A stretch of 59,784 nt of DNA from an uncultured Eubacterium sp. (lineage in GTDB: Bacteria > Bacillota > Clostridia > Lachnospirales > Lachnospiraceae). Both the position numbers and the translations under genes were made by a program. Every line of letters begins with the position of its first letter. Position 1 is the stretch's first letter. The notes below the pieces were generated by a model, which was given only the letters and a program-made list of their open reading frames with translations, had not been told where the DNA came from and did not search any database. This document shows, one piece after another, positions 28,449-37,477 of this stretch. The stretch covers positions 1-59,784 of the forward strand of contig URYE01000008.1 in the NCBI GenBank assembly GCA_900551945.1, read 5' to 3'.

Positions 28449-28601
28449 GATAGCAGTAGTATATGAATAATAAATGCACCATTAAAAGAACAATTGTTTA
28501 TATTTGTATGGCAGTAGCGAACATACTTGTTCGATAATGACATATAAATATAGGCAATTGTACTTTTACTGGTGTGTGTTTATTTATATACTACTGCTAT
28601 C
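28449..28601. repeat. 153-bp inverted-repeat element (MITE-like)
   Basis: The ends GATAGCAGTAGTATAT and ATATACTACTGCTATC are perfectly complementary over 16 bp, and the arms stay imperfectly paired for about 60 bp. The tip holds a perfect CGAACA-TACT-TGTTCG hairpin. Bases 28469-28491 recur exactly at 22119-22141. It stops 31 bases before the -35 box of the ABC exporter promoter. No protein is encoded. Confidence 0.8.
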
Positions 28602-28631
28602 TTCACAACATAAAAAAATAAAAATTTATTA

Positions 28632-28660
28632 TTGACATTTTAAATGGTTGGTTCTACAAT
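28632..28660 (+). promoter_or_regulatory. Consensus promoter of the ABC exporter operon
   Basis: TTGACA (28632-28637), 17-bp spacer, TACAAT (28655-28660), 34 bases before the ATG at 28694. GGAGG (28680-28684) is the ribosome site. Confidence 0.85.
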
Positions 28661-28680
28661 AATTGCAGATACAACAATTG
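28655..28680 (+). promoter_or_regulatory. Tandem repeat operator candidate for the MarR regulator
   Basis: TACAATAATTG and TACAACAATTG, 11-bp direct repeats with one mismatch and 4 bp between, overlap the -10 box and run to the ribosome site. Each is near-palindromic (CAATAATTG), as MarR half-sites often are. Binding by the 32427-32879 product is inference. Confidence 0.5.
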
Positions 28681-28693
28681 GAGGTGCAACAAA

Positions 28694-30421
28694 ATGTTAC
28701 GAAGAATATTCTCTTATATGAAACAATATAAGAAATACGCCTATCTGGCTCTGCTCTGCATTGCCGTTGAAGCCATACTTGAACTTATGGTTCCAATGAT
28801 TATGGCAGACCTAATAGATATCGGCGTAGCCACAGGCGATGATATGTATATTTATAAAAAAGGCGTACAAATGGTTATATGTGCCATATTAGCCCTTATA
28901 CTTGGAATTGGAAGTGCAAAGTTCTCTGCCCTTGCAGGTCAAGGACTTGGTGCAAATTTAAGAAAAGCCGAATATGAAAAATTACAATCATATTCATTTT
29001 CAAATATAGACCATTTTCGCGTATCTTCATTAGTAACTCGTCTTACAAGTGACGTTACTAATATACAAAATGCAGTTTCAACTGGTATGCGTCCTTTTGG
29101 ACGAAGCCCAGTAATGTTGATATTTGCAACATCAGTAGCATTTTCAATCAACAAGACATTGGCTCTAGTATTTTTAGTAGCCTTACCAATTCTTGCAACA
29201 ATGCTTATAGCTATTATTATCAACGTAAGACCACTTTATTCAAAAATGCAGACAGCAATCGACCTTGTAAATAGAACAATTCAAGAAAACCTTACAGCAG
29301 TTCGAGTTGTAAAGTCATACGTTCGAGGCGATTACGAATATAGTAAATTTCAAGAAGTAAACGACAACCTTAAAAATCAGTCACAAAAAGCATTTACCCT
29401 TGCTGTTTTAAATATGCCAGCAATGCAATTTGTCATGTATTCAACTATATTAGGACTCTTACTTCTTGGCGGTTACTTAATTAACAAAGGTGAGTTAAAG
29501 ATAGGCGAGCTTACAGGTTTTTTAAGCTATGTACTTCTTATTTTAAATTCCCTTATGATGATGTCAAATGTCTTCTTAATGATGACACGTTCTTTAGCTT
29601 CTGGTGCAAGAATAATTGAAGTTATTGATGAAAAAATTGACATGACTGACGAATTAGCTCAAGATATCGCTGTTGAAAAAGGCAGTATTGACTTTGACCA
29701 CGTTTGGTTTAAGTACAAAGAAAATGCAAAAGAATATGTACTTTCTGATGTTTCATTTCACATAAAAGCAGGTCAGACAGTCGGAATTATCGGTCAAACT
29801 GGTTCTGCCAAAACATCACTTGTACAGCTTATCCCTCGTCTTTATGATGCTAACAAAGGCACTGTAAAAATTGATGGTGTAGATGTTAAGAATTATCCAA
29901 TGAAACATTTGCGAGATGCTATTGCCGTAGTTCTTCAAAAAAACACTCTATTTTCTGGCACAATGTTATCTAACTTAAAATGGGGCGATGAAAATGCTTC
30001 TATGGAAGAAATAAAAGAAGCTTGCCACATTGCCTGTGTTGATGAATTTATTGACCGTTTACCTGACGGGTACAACACAGAAATGGGACAAGGTGGTGTA
30101 AATGTCTCTGGTGGACAAAAGCAACGACTTTGTATAGCCAGAGCCATTTTAAAGAAGCCTAAAGTCCTTATTCTTGATGACTCAACAAGCGCTGTTGATA
30201 CAGCAACAGAAGCTAAGATTAGAGAAGGACTTGCAAGGAAATTACCTAACATGACTAAGATTATTATTGCGCAACGAATTTCATCAGTACGCCATGCTGA
30301 CCAGATTATCATACTTGATAGAGGTCGTGTAAATGCTATTGGCACACATGAAAGCCTTCTTGCAAACAATAAGATTTATCAAGAAATATATCAATCACAA
30401 AAGGAAGGAGCAGATTTGTAA
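28694..30421 (+). CDS. ABC exporter half-transporter, degenerate-site subunit
   Basis: A 575-residue fused membrane (six helices, to about 320) and ATPase protein. Walker A reads GQTGSAKTS, the signature is VSGGQKQR, and the residue after Walker B is Asp (LILDDSTSAVD) instead of catalytic Glu. This is the pattern of the degenerate-site half of heterodimeric exporters such as BmrC or TM287. The partner gene starts at the overlapping TAATG. It probably exports drugs or lipids. A consensus promoter and operator-like repeats precede it, and a MarR gene follows the pair. Confidence 0.93.
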   Translation: MLRRIFSYMKQYKKYAYLALLCIAVEAILELMVPMIMADLIDIGVATGDDMYIYKKGVQMVICAILALILGIGSAKFSALAGQGLGANLRKAEYEKLQSYSFSNIDHFRVSSLVTRLTSDVTNIQNAVSTGMRPFGRSPVMLIFATSVAFSINKTLALVFLVALPILATMLIAIIINVRPLYSKMQTAIDLVNRTIQENLTAVRVVKSYVRGDYEYSKFQEVNDNLKNQSQKAFTLAVLNMPAMQFVMYSTILGLLLLGGYLINKGELKIGELTGFLSYVLLILNSLMMMSNVFLMMTRSLASGARIIEVIDEKIDMTDELAQDIAVEKGSIDFDHVWFKYKENAKEYVLSDVSFHIKAGQTVGIIGQTGSAKTSLVQLIPRLYDANKGTVKIDGVDVKNYPMKHLRDAIAVVLQKNTLFSGTMLSNLKWGDENASMEEIKEACHIACVDEFIDRLPDGYNTEMGQGGVNVSGGQKQRLCIARAILKKPKVLILDDSTSAVDTATEAKIREGLARKLPNMTKIIIAQRISSVRHADQIIILDRGRVNAIGTHESLLANNKIYQEIYQSQKEGADL

Positions 30422-32277
30422 TGGCAAAATATGTAGGATATAAACGACCTAAAGATACTAAAAAAACAATTAAACATCTGCTTGTATATCTTGGACTTCA
30501 CAAGTGGTCATTCGTACTTGTCGCCGTTCTTGTATTTATAAGCGCAGGCGCAAATATTGCAGGAACTTATCTTTTAAAACCTGTAATTAATAAGTTCATT
30601 ATGCCAGGTGATATGACAGGTCTTGTTCACGCCGTTATAGCTATGGGTGTTATGTATTTATGCGGTGCATTAACAACATTTTTCTATAATCGTCTTATGG
30701 TTAAGACTTCACAAAAAGTAATCCATGAGATACGAAGTGACTTGTTTGCTCACGTTCAAAAGCTTCCTTTAAAATACTTTGACGCACATACTCATGGCGA
30801 GCTTATGAGCCGCTTTACAAATGATGTCGATACAATTCAAGAAGCTATGAACAACAGCTTTGCAATGATTATTCAAAGTTTTATTATGCTTTTTGGAACA
30901 GTTGTAATGATGATGGTCTTAAGCATACGTCTTTCAATGATTGTCGTTGTATTTCTTATATTAATGTTCTTTTTTATAAAATTTAATGGAAGTCACAGCA
31001 AAAAATACTTTAACAAACAACAAGCAGAACTTGGTAAAATCAATGGCTTCGTTCAAGAAATGGCAGAAGGTCAAAAAGTTGAAAAAGTATTTAACCACGA
31101 AGAAATCGACTTTAAAAAATTCTGCGAATTAAACGAAAGCTTTAGAAAAGAGTCAACAAATGCGCTTACATTTGCCGGCATGATGATACCTACTATTGTA
31201 AGTCTTTCATATCTTAACTATGCTGTATCAGCTTGCGTTGGTGGACTTCTTGCAATAAGAGGCTTAATCGACCTCGGAAGCCTTTCAGCATACCTTGTAT
31301 ACGTTCGTCAAAGTGCAATGCCACTTAACCAATTTACACAGCAAGTAAACTTCTTACTCTCAGCCCTTTCAGGTGCAGAAAGAATATTTGACATGATGGA
31401 CGAGCCTGCTGAAATTGATGAGGGAAATGTAACTCTTTGCAATGTAGTTAAAAATCAAGATGGAAGTTTTTCAGAAAGTACTACTCCTACTGATACACTC
31501 GCATGGAAAGTTTGTGAAAACAATAACATAAACTATGTTGAGTTAAAAGGTGATGTAAGATTTAATAATGTAATATTTGGTTATATACCTGAAAAGCCTG
31601 TTTTAAATGGTATTTCACTTTATGCAAAACCGGGACACAATATTGCCTTTGTCGGTTCAACTGGTGCTGGAAAAACTACTATCGTCAACCTTATCAACCG
31701 TTTTTATGAAATTCAATCTGGTACTATAACCTATGACGGAATTGATATTAAAAAAATTAAAAAAGAGGATTTACGTCGTTCCCTTTCAATGGTTATTCAA
31801 GATACACATCTTTTTACTGGCACAATTGCTGATAACATTCGGTATGGTAAACTTGACGCAACTGACGAAGAAGTTCGCAATGCCGCTATCATTGCAAATG
31901 CTGACTCCTTTATTAGACGACTTCCCGATGGATATGATACAATGCTTTATGCTGATGGAAGTAATCTTTCACAAGGTCAACGACAACTTCTTGCAATTGC
32001 AAGAGCCGCTGTTTCAAGACCACCAGTGCTTATTCTTGATGAAGCTACAAGTTCAGTAGATACAAGAACTGAACGCCTTATTGAAAAAGGTATGGATGCC
32101 ATTATGCAAAACAGAACAGTATTTGTAATCGCTCACCGCTTGTCAACTGTAAGAAACTCTAATGCTATTATGGTACTTGAAAAAGGGGAAATTATAGAAA
32201 GAGGTAGCCATGACGAATTAATATCTAAACAAGGTAGATATTATCAATTATACACAGGACAATTTGAACTTGAATAA
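30421..32277 (+). CDS. ABC exporter half-transporter, catalytic subunit
   Basis: A 618-residue partner of the preceding protein. The six-helix domain runs to about 325, then an insertion of about 30 residues before the ATPase domain. Walker A is GSTGAGKTT, Walker B LILDEATSSVD keeps the catalytic Glu, and the signature is altered to LSQGQ. Together with the partner this gives one canonical and one degenerate ATP site, as in BmrCD and TM287/288. The genes share one base (TAATG), so translation is coupled; AAGGAG precedes the start. Confidence 0.94.
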   Translation: MAKYVGYKRPKDTKKTIKHLLVYLGLHKWSFVLVAVLVFISAGANIAGTYLLKPVINKFIMPGDMTGLVHAVIAMGVMYLCGALTTFFYNRLMVKTSQKVIHEIRSDLFAHVQKLPLKYFDAHTHGELMSRFTNDVDTIQEAMNNSFAMIIQSFIMLFGTVVMMMVLSIRLSMIVVVFLILMFFFIKFNGSHSKKYFNKQQAELGKINGFVQEMAEGQKVEKVFNHEEIDFKKFCELNESFRKESTNALTFAGMMIPTIVSLSYLNYAVSACVGGLLAIRGLIDLGSLSAYLVYVRQSAMPLNQFTQQVNFLLSALSGAERIFDMMDEPAEIDEGNVTLCNVVKNQDGSFSESTTPTDTLAWKVCENNNINYVELKGDVRFNNVIFGYIPEKPVLNGISLYAKPGHNIAFVGSTGAGKTTIVNLINRFYEIQSGTITYDGIDIKKIKKEDLRRSLSMVIQDTHLFTGTIADNIRYGKLDATDEEVRNAAIIANADSFIRRLPDGYDTMLYADGSNLSQGQRQLLAIARAAVSRPPVLILDEATSSVDTRTERLIEKGMDAIMQNRTVFVIAHRLSTVRNSNAIMVLEKGEIIERGSHDELISKQGRYYQLYTGQFELE

Positions 32278-32282
32278 TATTA

Positions 32283-32371
32283 CTGTCGCACTACCTAAAA
32301 TTTATAAACAATATAGCATTATTACTATATCAATCAACTATACTTTGCATAAAATTTTCTTAGTGCGACAG
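32283..32371. repeat. Inverted repeat between ABC exporter and MarR gene
   Basis: CTGTCGCACTA (32283-32293) and TAGTGCGACAG (32361-32371) are perfect 11-bp complements around a 67-nt AT-rich loop. No T-run follows. It may be a processing or attenuating structure that separates regulator and transporter expression, or a small mobile repeat. Confidence 0.6.
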
Positions 32372-32426
32372 CCCCTTACAAATCTGATACCTATTACCTG
32401 TCTAATTATATGAAAGGAATTTAATT

Positions 32427-32879
32427 ATGAAAAATGATGATATAAGAACTCTACTATTTAAAATAGAAATTCTAAGAAGACAATTTCTACAACCACCTTT
32501 TATTAAGCTAGGACTTACTGTGGGTGAAGGTCAACCTCGTATCTTAAAAGCTCTACTTACTAAAGGCTCTATGACTCAACGTGAACTTGCTGACGAATGT
32601 CTTATTGATGTTACAACAATGTCAAGAACCCTTGACCGCCTTGAAAAAGCAGGACTTATTATAAGGACAAAAAAGCCAAACTGCCGCCGTTCTTGGCTTA
32701 TTGACCTTACTGATGATGGAGTTGAAAAAGCTAAAGAAGTTTGCAAAATCTTCGACATGGCAGACTCAACATTTTGTAAAGATATACCTGTAGACGAATT
32801 AGAAACACTGTTCTCCTCCCTAAAAAAGATAGAACACAACCTCGAAACAACCGTAAATCAAAATAACAACAATGACTAA
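32427..32879 (+). CDS. MarR family transcriptional regulator
   Basis: A 150-residue winged-helix regulator. The helix-turn-helix MTQRELADECLIDVTTMSRT and the wing segment RLEKAGLIIRTKKPNCRRSW are typical of MarR, with dimerisation helices at both ends. AAAGGA precedes ATG. Placed 150 bases after the exporter genes on the same strand, it probably represses that operon in a ligand-dependent way; the ligand is unknown. Confidence 0.9.
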   Translation: MKNDDIRTLLFKIEILRRQFLQPPFIKLGLTVGEGQPRILKALLTKGSMTQRELADECLIDVTTMSRTLDRLEKAGLIIRTKKPNCRRSWLIDLTDDGVEKAKEVCKIFDMADSTFCKDIPVDELETLFSSLKKIEHNLETTVNQNNNND

Positions 32880-32979
32880 ACATTATATTTATCAAAAAAC
32901 TTATGTATTGAACTAACAAACTATTAACCCTATAATTAAAGTATAAATATTATTATATAACTTATGAAATAATCATAAT

Positions 32980-33082
32980 AGTGCATCACAAATTAATTTT
33001 TAATCACAATATTTTTCACAAATAATATGTAAAATTTAACATCTTTTAATAAATTTATTAAATATTAAAAATGTGATGCACT
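32980..33082. terminator. Hairpin between MarR gene and first restriction locus
   Basis: AGTGCATCACA (32980-32990) pairs perfectly with TGTGATGCACT (33072-33082), followed on the plus strand by GTATTTTTT. The loop is long and AT-rich. It lies between convergent transcripts. Confidence 0.55.
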
Positions 33083-33114
33083 GTATTTTTTACACAAATT
33101 CATACTTTTATTAC

Positions 33115-34452
33115 TTAATGTAAAACATAATATATATTATCCATTAATTCATTCATATCTTTTGTTTCAAAATAACCTTCCGCAAAATTTCTAACCTTTG
33201 GACTATTTTTTAACATATTTTGAATTAATGTTTTTATATCACACTCTCTACCTCTTTTAGCAGTCATACAGGCATGACAAGTGGGGCAAACCTTAACTAG
33301 ATTTTCAACGACATCAAGTACATTTTCCTCTTTATTTTGACTTTGTCCGTTAGAGAATGATATTGCATGATGTATTTCAAAAAAATATCTGTCAACTAAT
33401 ACACCATTAACTTTTCTTTTTACATAAAAACTCCTATCAGCTATATTATAATTATTTTTACAACATACACATTCATCTGGTTCATCATTATATACTTGAG
33501 ATACAATAGTCCTATTTCTTGTAATCTTTCTATCCTGATTATTACTATCATCTATACCAAACAATTGTCTATACTGTTGTAGTACTGTTAAATCTTGATT
33601 TTTTTCTATTCTATAACCATATGCCATATTAATAAAAGTAGTATATTTACTAATAAAATTTTGTATTTTTTCATTTTTTCTTATTGCACTCAAATCAATA
33701 TAATCAATATTAAAATAATATACACCTGTTTTATTTTCATCTATTGTTAATTTTGATGCTTTTATATCTGATGAATGTATACATTCCATTCTATATTTGC
33801 TATAAGTCCCTATTTCACGTAAATAATATTTCCATGATACCCTAAATTGGTCATCCTTATGTGTTGTATATTCTGTTAATCTTGTATTAAAATTAAAATA
33901 TTCTGGATTCATTAATCCATGGTCCATTAATAAACTTATTTTTCTAATATCTGCTGTACTTGAGCAATGGTAATCACAAGCCAAAAAACCACTTCCATCA
34001 TAACTCATAGCTACATCTAAATACCCACGTAGGAACTCTTGTCTTTGTTCATTCATTGAATAATCAAATAAAAAATCTTGTCTTCTTATTTTGTTTAACA
34101 ATCTATTTGTAAAATTGTTTCCACTTTTTTCATCTGATAAATCAATATTTAAATCATTTTTTAAAATATAAACTCCTTTATATTTTTTTGAAATATACAT
34201 TAAATTAGTCTTTTCAGAAGTATTTAATTGCCAATATGGATAATTTCCCGAATTTTCATTTATACAATTTGCATATTCTTTATAATAATTTTCATGAAAA
34301 TCGAAAAATTTACTTGCTCGGAAACTAAAATAAGTAAATACATAATCATTTCCAATATATTCACTTCTTCTCAAAAATGCACCTAAAACGGTTGGTGCTA
34401 TATCTTCGTTAAAAAATGAACTAAGATTTAAAATTTTACTTTCATCAATCAT
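33115..34452 (-). CDS. HNH endonuclease, last gene of the LlaJI/McrBC-like locus
   Basis: A 445-residue protein with a C-terminal HNH nuclease domain: CVCCKNNY, then FEIHHAISF with the catalytic His pair, and CPTCHACM for the structural zinc. The first 300 residues are not recognised and may be a DNA-recognition domain. The start codon abuts the TAG stop of the preceding McrC/LlaJI-like gene, so the two are translated together. Its base composition is very AT-rich, like the whole locus. It may be a second nuclease of the system, or act in trans as an additional restriction enzyme. Confidence 0.75.
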   Translation of the reverse strand: MIDESKILNLSSFFNEDIAPTVLGAFLRRSEYIGNDYVFTYFSFRASKFFDFHENYYKEYANCINENSGNYPYWQLNTSEKTNLMYISKKYKGVYILKNDLNIDLSDEKSGNNFTNRLLNKIRRQDFLFDYSMNEQRQEFLRGYLDVAMSYDGSGFLACDYHCSSTADIRKISLLMDHGLMNPEYFNFNTRLTEYTTHKDDQFRVSWKYYLREIGTYSKYRMECIHSSDIKASKLTIDENKTGVYYFNIDYIDLSAIRKNEKIQNFISKYTTFINMAYGYRIEKNQDLTVLQQYRQLFGIDDSNNQDRKITRNRTIVSQVYNDEPDECVCCKNNYNIADRSFYVKRKVNGVLVDRYFFEIHHAISFSNGQSQNKEENVLDVVENLVKVCPTCHACMTAKRGRECDIKTLIQNMLKNSPKVRNFAEGYFETKDMNELMDNIYYVLH

Positions 34453-35688
34453 CTACACTTTATACCTTTCTATAGTTTGTTCAATTAGTTTAGCCAAATT
34501 CTTTATTTCATTAAAATTCAATCTTTCATTAATTTTCATTAAATGTTTTACATCTAATAATATCCCTACAATATTCTCATATTCTTTTTTACCATACTTC
34601 CAACTGCTTTTTGCTATACCAATAACTGACATATTATCACAAGTATAAAATTTATTAGCATAAGCATTGTATGGAATTATAAAAGCATTATATACAATTG
34701 GCTTCTTACCATCTATTTCAAATTTTTTTCCTTTTGCAATATACTCTCCATATGTTATTTGTTTATTAATAGATGATGATTTTGGTAAATCATATGGATT
34801 TGCTGTTTCTCCATATTTGTAATATTTAGCATCTAAAACATATATCTTATCTTGATAAATCATAATTGTATCAGGTTGTAACACAGAATTATCAAAATCT
34901 TTATTATTTAAAAGATACCATGTTGTTTTAGGAAAGTATTCTTCTTTTCCTGAAATGCCAAATACATTATCTATCATTTTTTCCCATATATACTCAAAAT
35001 TATATGTTCCATAATTAAATTCACAATTCGTATTATTATCATCAACTCTCAATATACTCAGTAAGTTTTTAAATAATTGCCTATTTCTGTCATTAAATGT
35101 ATCTTGTAATTTATTATTTACAATAGATAACATCATTTTCCTTGTAAGCCCAATTTTAGGTTTTGGTGGAACATATGAAGTAAATAACCATCCAAATTTC
35201 TCAAAACTTTCATTTACACAATATTGATGAACAATCGTAATTAACTCATTTTCATTAATGGTATTCTTTTTTACAATATAATCTAAATAGAAGATATCCC
35301 CATCCTGTATTACAGGTCTTTGAACTTTTATAGTTTTTTTCCAGTCAATCTTTCCTCTATTTGCAACATGATAATACACTTCTCGTTCTTCATATATTCC
35401 ACGTTCAAAATAGTCTTTTATCACATACAAATATGCTTGAATTGGCAAATCAGTATATCTTTTAATATTATTACCATTATAAAATTCATATTCTTTACTA
35501 TTCATAAACTTAGCTAATATATTCATTAATAAAATAATATCACGACGAACTTCCTTTTCATTTTCACTCAATCTAAACCCTAATGGAAAAGATATCTGGT
35601 ATAAATTCTCATCTTTTTTTATTCCCACAAATTTATCACCATCATAATTACTATTAATATGACATCGTTTAAATAATCCATTATTCAT
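34453..35688 (-). CDS. McrC/LlaJI-like PD-(D/E)XK restriction subunit
   Basis: A 411-residue protein whose C-terminal half carries LQPDTIMIYQDKIYVLDAKYY, the D-(x)n-DAK core of PD-(D/E)XK nucleases as found in McrC and LlaJI R2. The N-terminal half has no recognised motif and would contact the AAA partner or DNA. It follows the McrB-like gene after 23 bases. GGAG sits upstream of ATG at 35688. It would cleave DNA after GTP- or ATP-driven translocation by the McrB-like subunit. Confidence 0.8.
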   Translation of the reverse strand: MNNGLFKRCHINSNYDGDKFVGIKKDENLYQISFPLGFRLSENEKEVRRDIILLMNILAKFMNSKEYEFYNGNNIKRYTDLPIQAYLYVIKDYFERGIYEEREVYYHVANRGKIDWKKTIKVQRPVIQDGDIFYLDYIVKKNTINENELITIVHQYCVNESFEKFGWLFTSYVPPKPKIGLTRKMMLSIVNNKLQDTFNDRNRQLFKNLLSILRVDDNNTNCEFNYGTYNFEYIWEKMIDNVFGISGKEEYFPKTTWYLLNNKDFDNSVLQPDTIMIYQDKIYVLDAKYYKYGETANPYDLPKSSSINKQITYGEYIAKGKKFEIDGKKPIVYNAFIIPYNAYANKFYTCDNMSVIGIAKSSWKYGKKEYENIVGILLDVKHLMKINERLNFNEIKNLAKLIEQTIERYKV

Positions 35689-35711
35689 TATATATCTCCA
35701 ACTATATAATT

Positions 35712-36776
35712 TTATTCTTTATCATCCATAACTGATTTATCTAACATTTTTGCATATACACTATATTTTAATATTTTCTTCAATGGATCTTCTCTATCGA
35801 TATCATTATTAAATATTTCTATAATAGAATCTAAAGATGAAATATCATCATTAAAATATACATAATGGTCCATCTTAAACACATCATCCCACAAATACTT
35901 TAATACTTTCTCTGAAAATTTATCACGAGCTAATTCTGAAATTCTTACAAAATATGCACCTAATCTTTTATCTGCAGAACTACCTATTTCTTGACTTAAT
36001 TTAATTATTTCATCATTTGTTACCTTAGCAAACATTCCCCATGAAATAGAGCTTCCTTCTATATTTTTACTCGCATGCTTAACATTTTGAACATTATTCT
36101 TTACAAGATGCATCTCCCATCTTCTTTGAAAAGCTGTATCTAATGTAAAAATGTTTTGATCTGATGTATTCATTGTGGCATAAATTGATAAATTAGATGG
36201 CATAAAAATAGGGTGATTTTCATCACCAAAAATAATATTTGCCATATCATAATTTGATATTGAATATTTACCCATACCATTTTCATCCCTATCTAATAAC
36301 TGAAAAACATCTCCAAATATTGCAGGTGCATTTCCTCTATTAATTTCTTCTATTACTAAATAATACATATTGTCAGGATTATCATATGCTTTTTTTATCA
36401 TTTTCGTGAAGGGTCCTGGTTCAAAAATATACGTAAGTTTTCCATCGATAATTCTTGGAAGTATCTGTCCAACAAAATCTGAATATGTATAGTCTGGATG
36501 AAAAACTACTCTCTCCGATAATTCCTTAACTATTTTTGAATCTATTATATAGCTCTTTCCAGCTCCTGGAACTCCGTATAAAAGAATATTTACTCCTTTT
36601 TCTTTTATTTTATTATCCTTTTTCATGTCACAAATATCAATTTCAAAATTTCCAGCTGTTGTTGCCAACGCCGCCTGAAGCATATCACTTTGTATATATG
36701 CTATAAATTCATCTTTTGTATATTTTGTATTTCCCAATACATATACTTTTGAATTTTTATCATATGAAATATTCAT
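35712..36776 (-). CDS. McrB-like AAA+ NTPase
   Basis: A 354-residue AAA+ motor of the McrB clade. Walker A is LLYGVPGAGKS (near 78), Walker B with the McrB-specific signature is YLVIEEINRGN, sensor 1 is ATMNTSDQN, and the arginine-rich DTAFQRRWEM follows. There is no N-terminal DNA-binding domain of McrB type, only about 65 short residues, so recognition must come from another subunit. AAGGAG precedes the start. It pairs with the downstream nuclease. Confidence 0.9.
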   Translation of the reverse strand: MNISYDKNSKVYVLGNTKYTKDEFIAYIQSDMLQAALATTAGNFEIDICDMKKDNKIKEKGVNILLYGVPGAGKSYIIDSKIVKELSERVVFHPDYTYSDFVGQILPRIIDGKLTYIFEPGPFTKMIKKAYDNPDNMYYLVIEEINRGNAPAIFGDVFQLLDRDENGMGKYSISNYDMANIIFGDENHPIFMPSNLSIYATMNTSDQNIFTLDTAFQRRWEMHLVKNNVQNVKHASKNIEGSSISWGMFAKVTNDEIIKLSQEIGSSADKRLGAYFVRISELARDKFSEKVLKYLWDDVFKMDHYVYFNDDISSLDSIIEIFNNDIDREDPLKKILKYSVYAKMLDKSVMDDKE

Positions 36777-36788
36777 TTACTTTTCTCC

Positions 36789-37442
36789 TTATAATGATGA
36801 AATGGCTTTGTTAATAATATTAGTTCTGCAAGCAGAATACATCCCTATATTATTCATAAAATAATTTACTGAATCAGGCTTTATTCTTATTTGATCATTC
36901 TTCTTATGATTAGTAGCTCTCCTATTATTATTAACTAATATTCCAAGACTCTTAATTATTTGAATTATTAAGTCTTGTCTTCTATATTCTCTATCAACAT
37001 CTATTGATAAATAATGCAATGTAGTATCCCAAGATGCCCTTCCATCAAAACATCCTTTAACAAATTCTTTTTTTATTTCTATTGAAGAACTCTTTATTTC
37101 CTGCACCTTTTGTGTTAATATTTCAATACATTGAGCTTCTGCCACTCCTGTTTTTTCAACTAAAACTGTAAATCCTTCTTTAGGTGAAATAGTATATTCC
37201 GCAGTTTTATTTGTTTTAATTTCAGGAGCTAAATTTCCCATACATATATTAAACATCTTATAAACATCTCTAAAATGTTTATTTAACTCATCTTGTGTCA
37301 CTTTTCCTGCATTATGATTTACACAACCTAAAATATACTCTTTATTATTTAATTTTTTTTCTTTATATAATGGGTAAATTAATCCCAATGTATAAGCTAA
37401 AGCCTTATTCATCTGTGTATTCTGTAGTTCTCTAATATTCAT
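36789..37442 (-). CDS. Unrecognised protein of the LlaJI-like locus, possibly LAGLIDADG-like
   Basis: A 217-residue protein between the methyltransferases and the McrB-like gene. The stretch FVKGCFDGRASWD resembles the helix-turn of LAGLIDADG nucleases (FLRGFFDGDGS), followed by a strand and helix arrangement (HYLSIDVDREYRRQDLIIQ) and a C-terminal part with KNDQIRIKPDS, also in the style of that fold. The first helix motif is not obvious, so this is tentative. ATG at 37442 is chosen for AGAAAGG. It could be the specificity or DNA-recognition subunit that the short McrB lacks. Confidence 0.55.
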   Translation of the reverse strand: MNIRELQNTQMNKALAYTLGLIYPLYKEKKLNNKEYILGCVNHNAGKVTQDELNKHFRDVYKMFNICMGNLAPEIKTNKTAEYTISPKEGFTVLVEKTGVAEAQCIEILTQKVQEIKSSSIEIKKEFVKGCFDGRASWDTTLHYLSIDVDREYRRQDLIIQIIKSLGILVNNNRRATNHKKNDQIRIKPDSVNYFMNNIGMYSACRTNIINKAISSL

Positions 37443-37477
37443 ATATAACCTTTCTGATATAATCAAATCAAAGTATC

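Noticed and set aside
30421..32277. Altered LSQGQ signature as a sign of an inactive transporter
   Set aside because: One degenerate and one canonical ATP site is the normal state of heterodimeric exporters.
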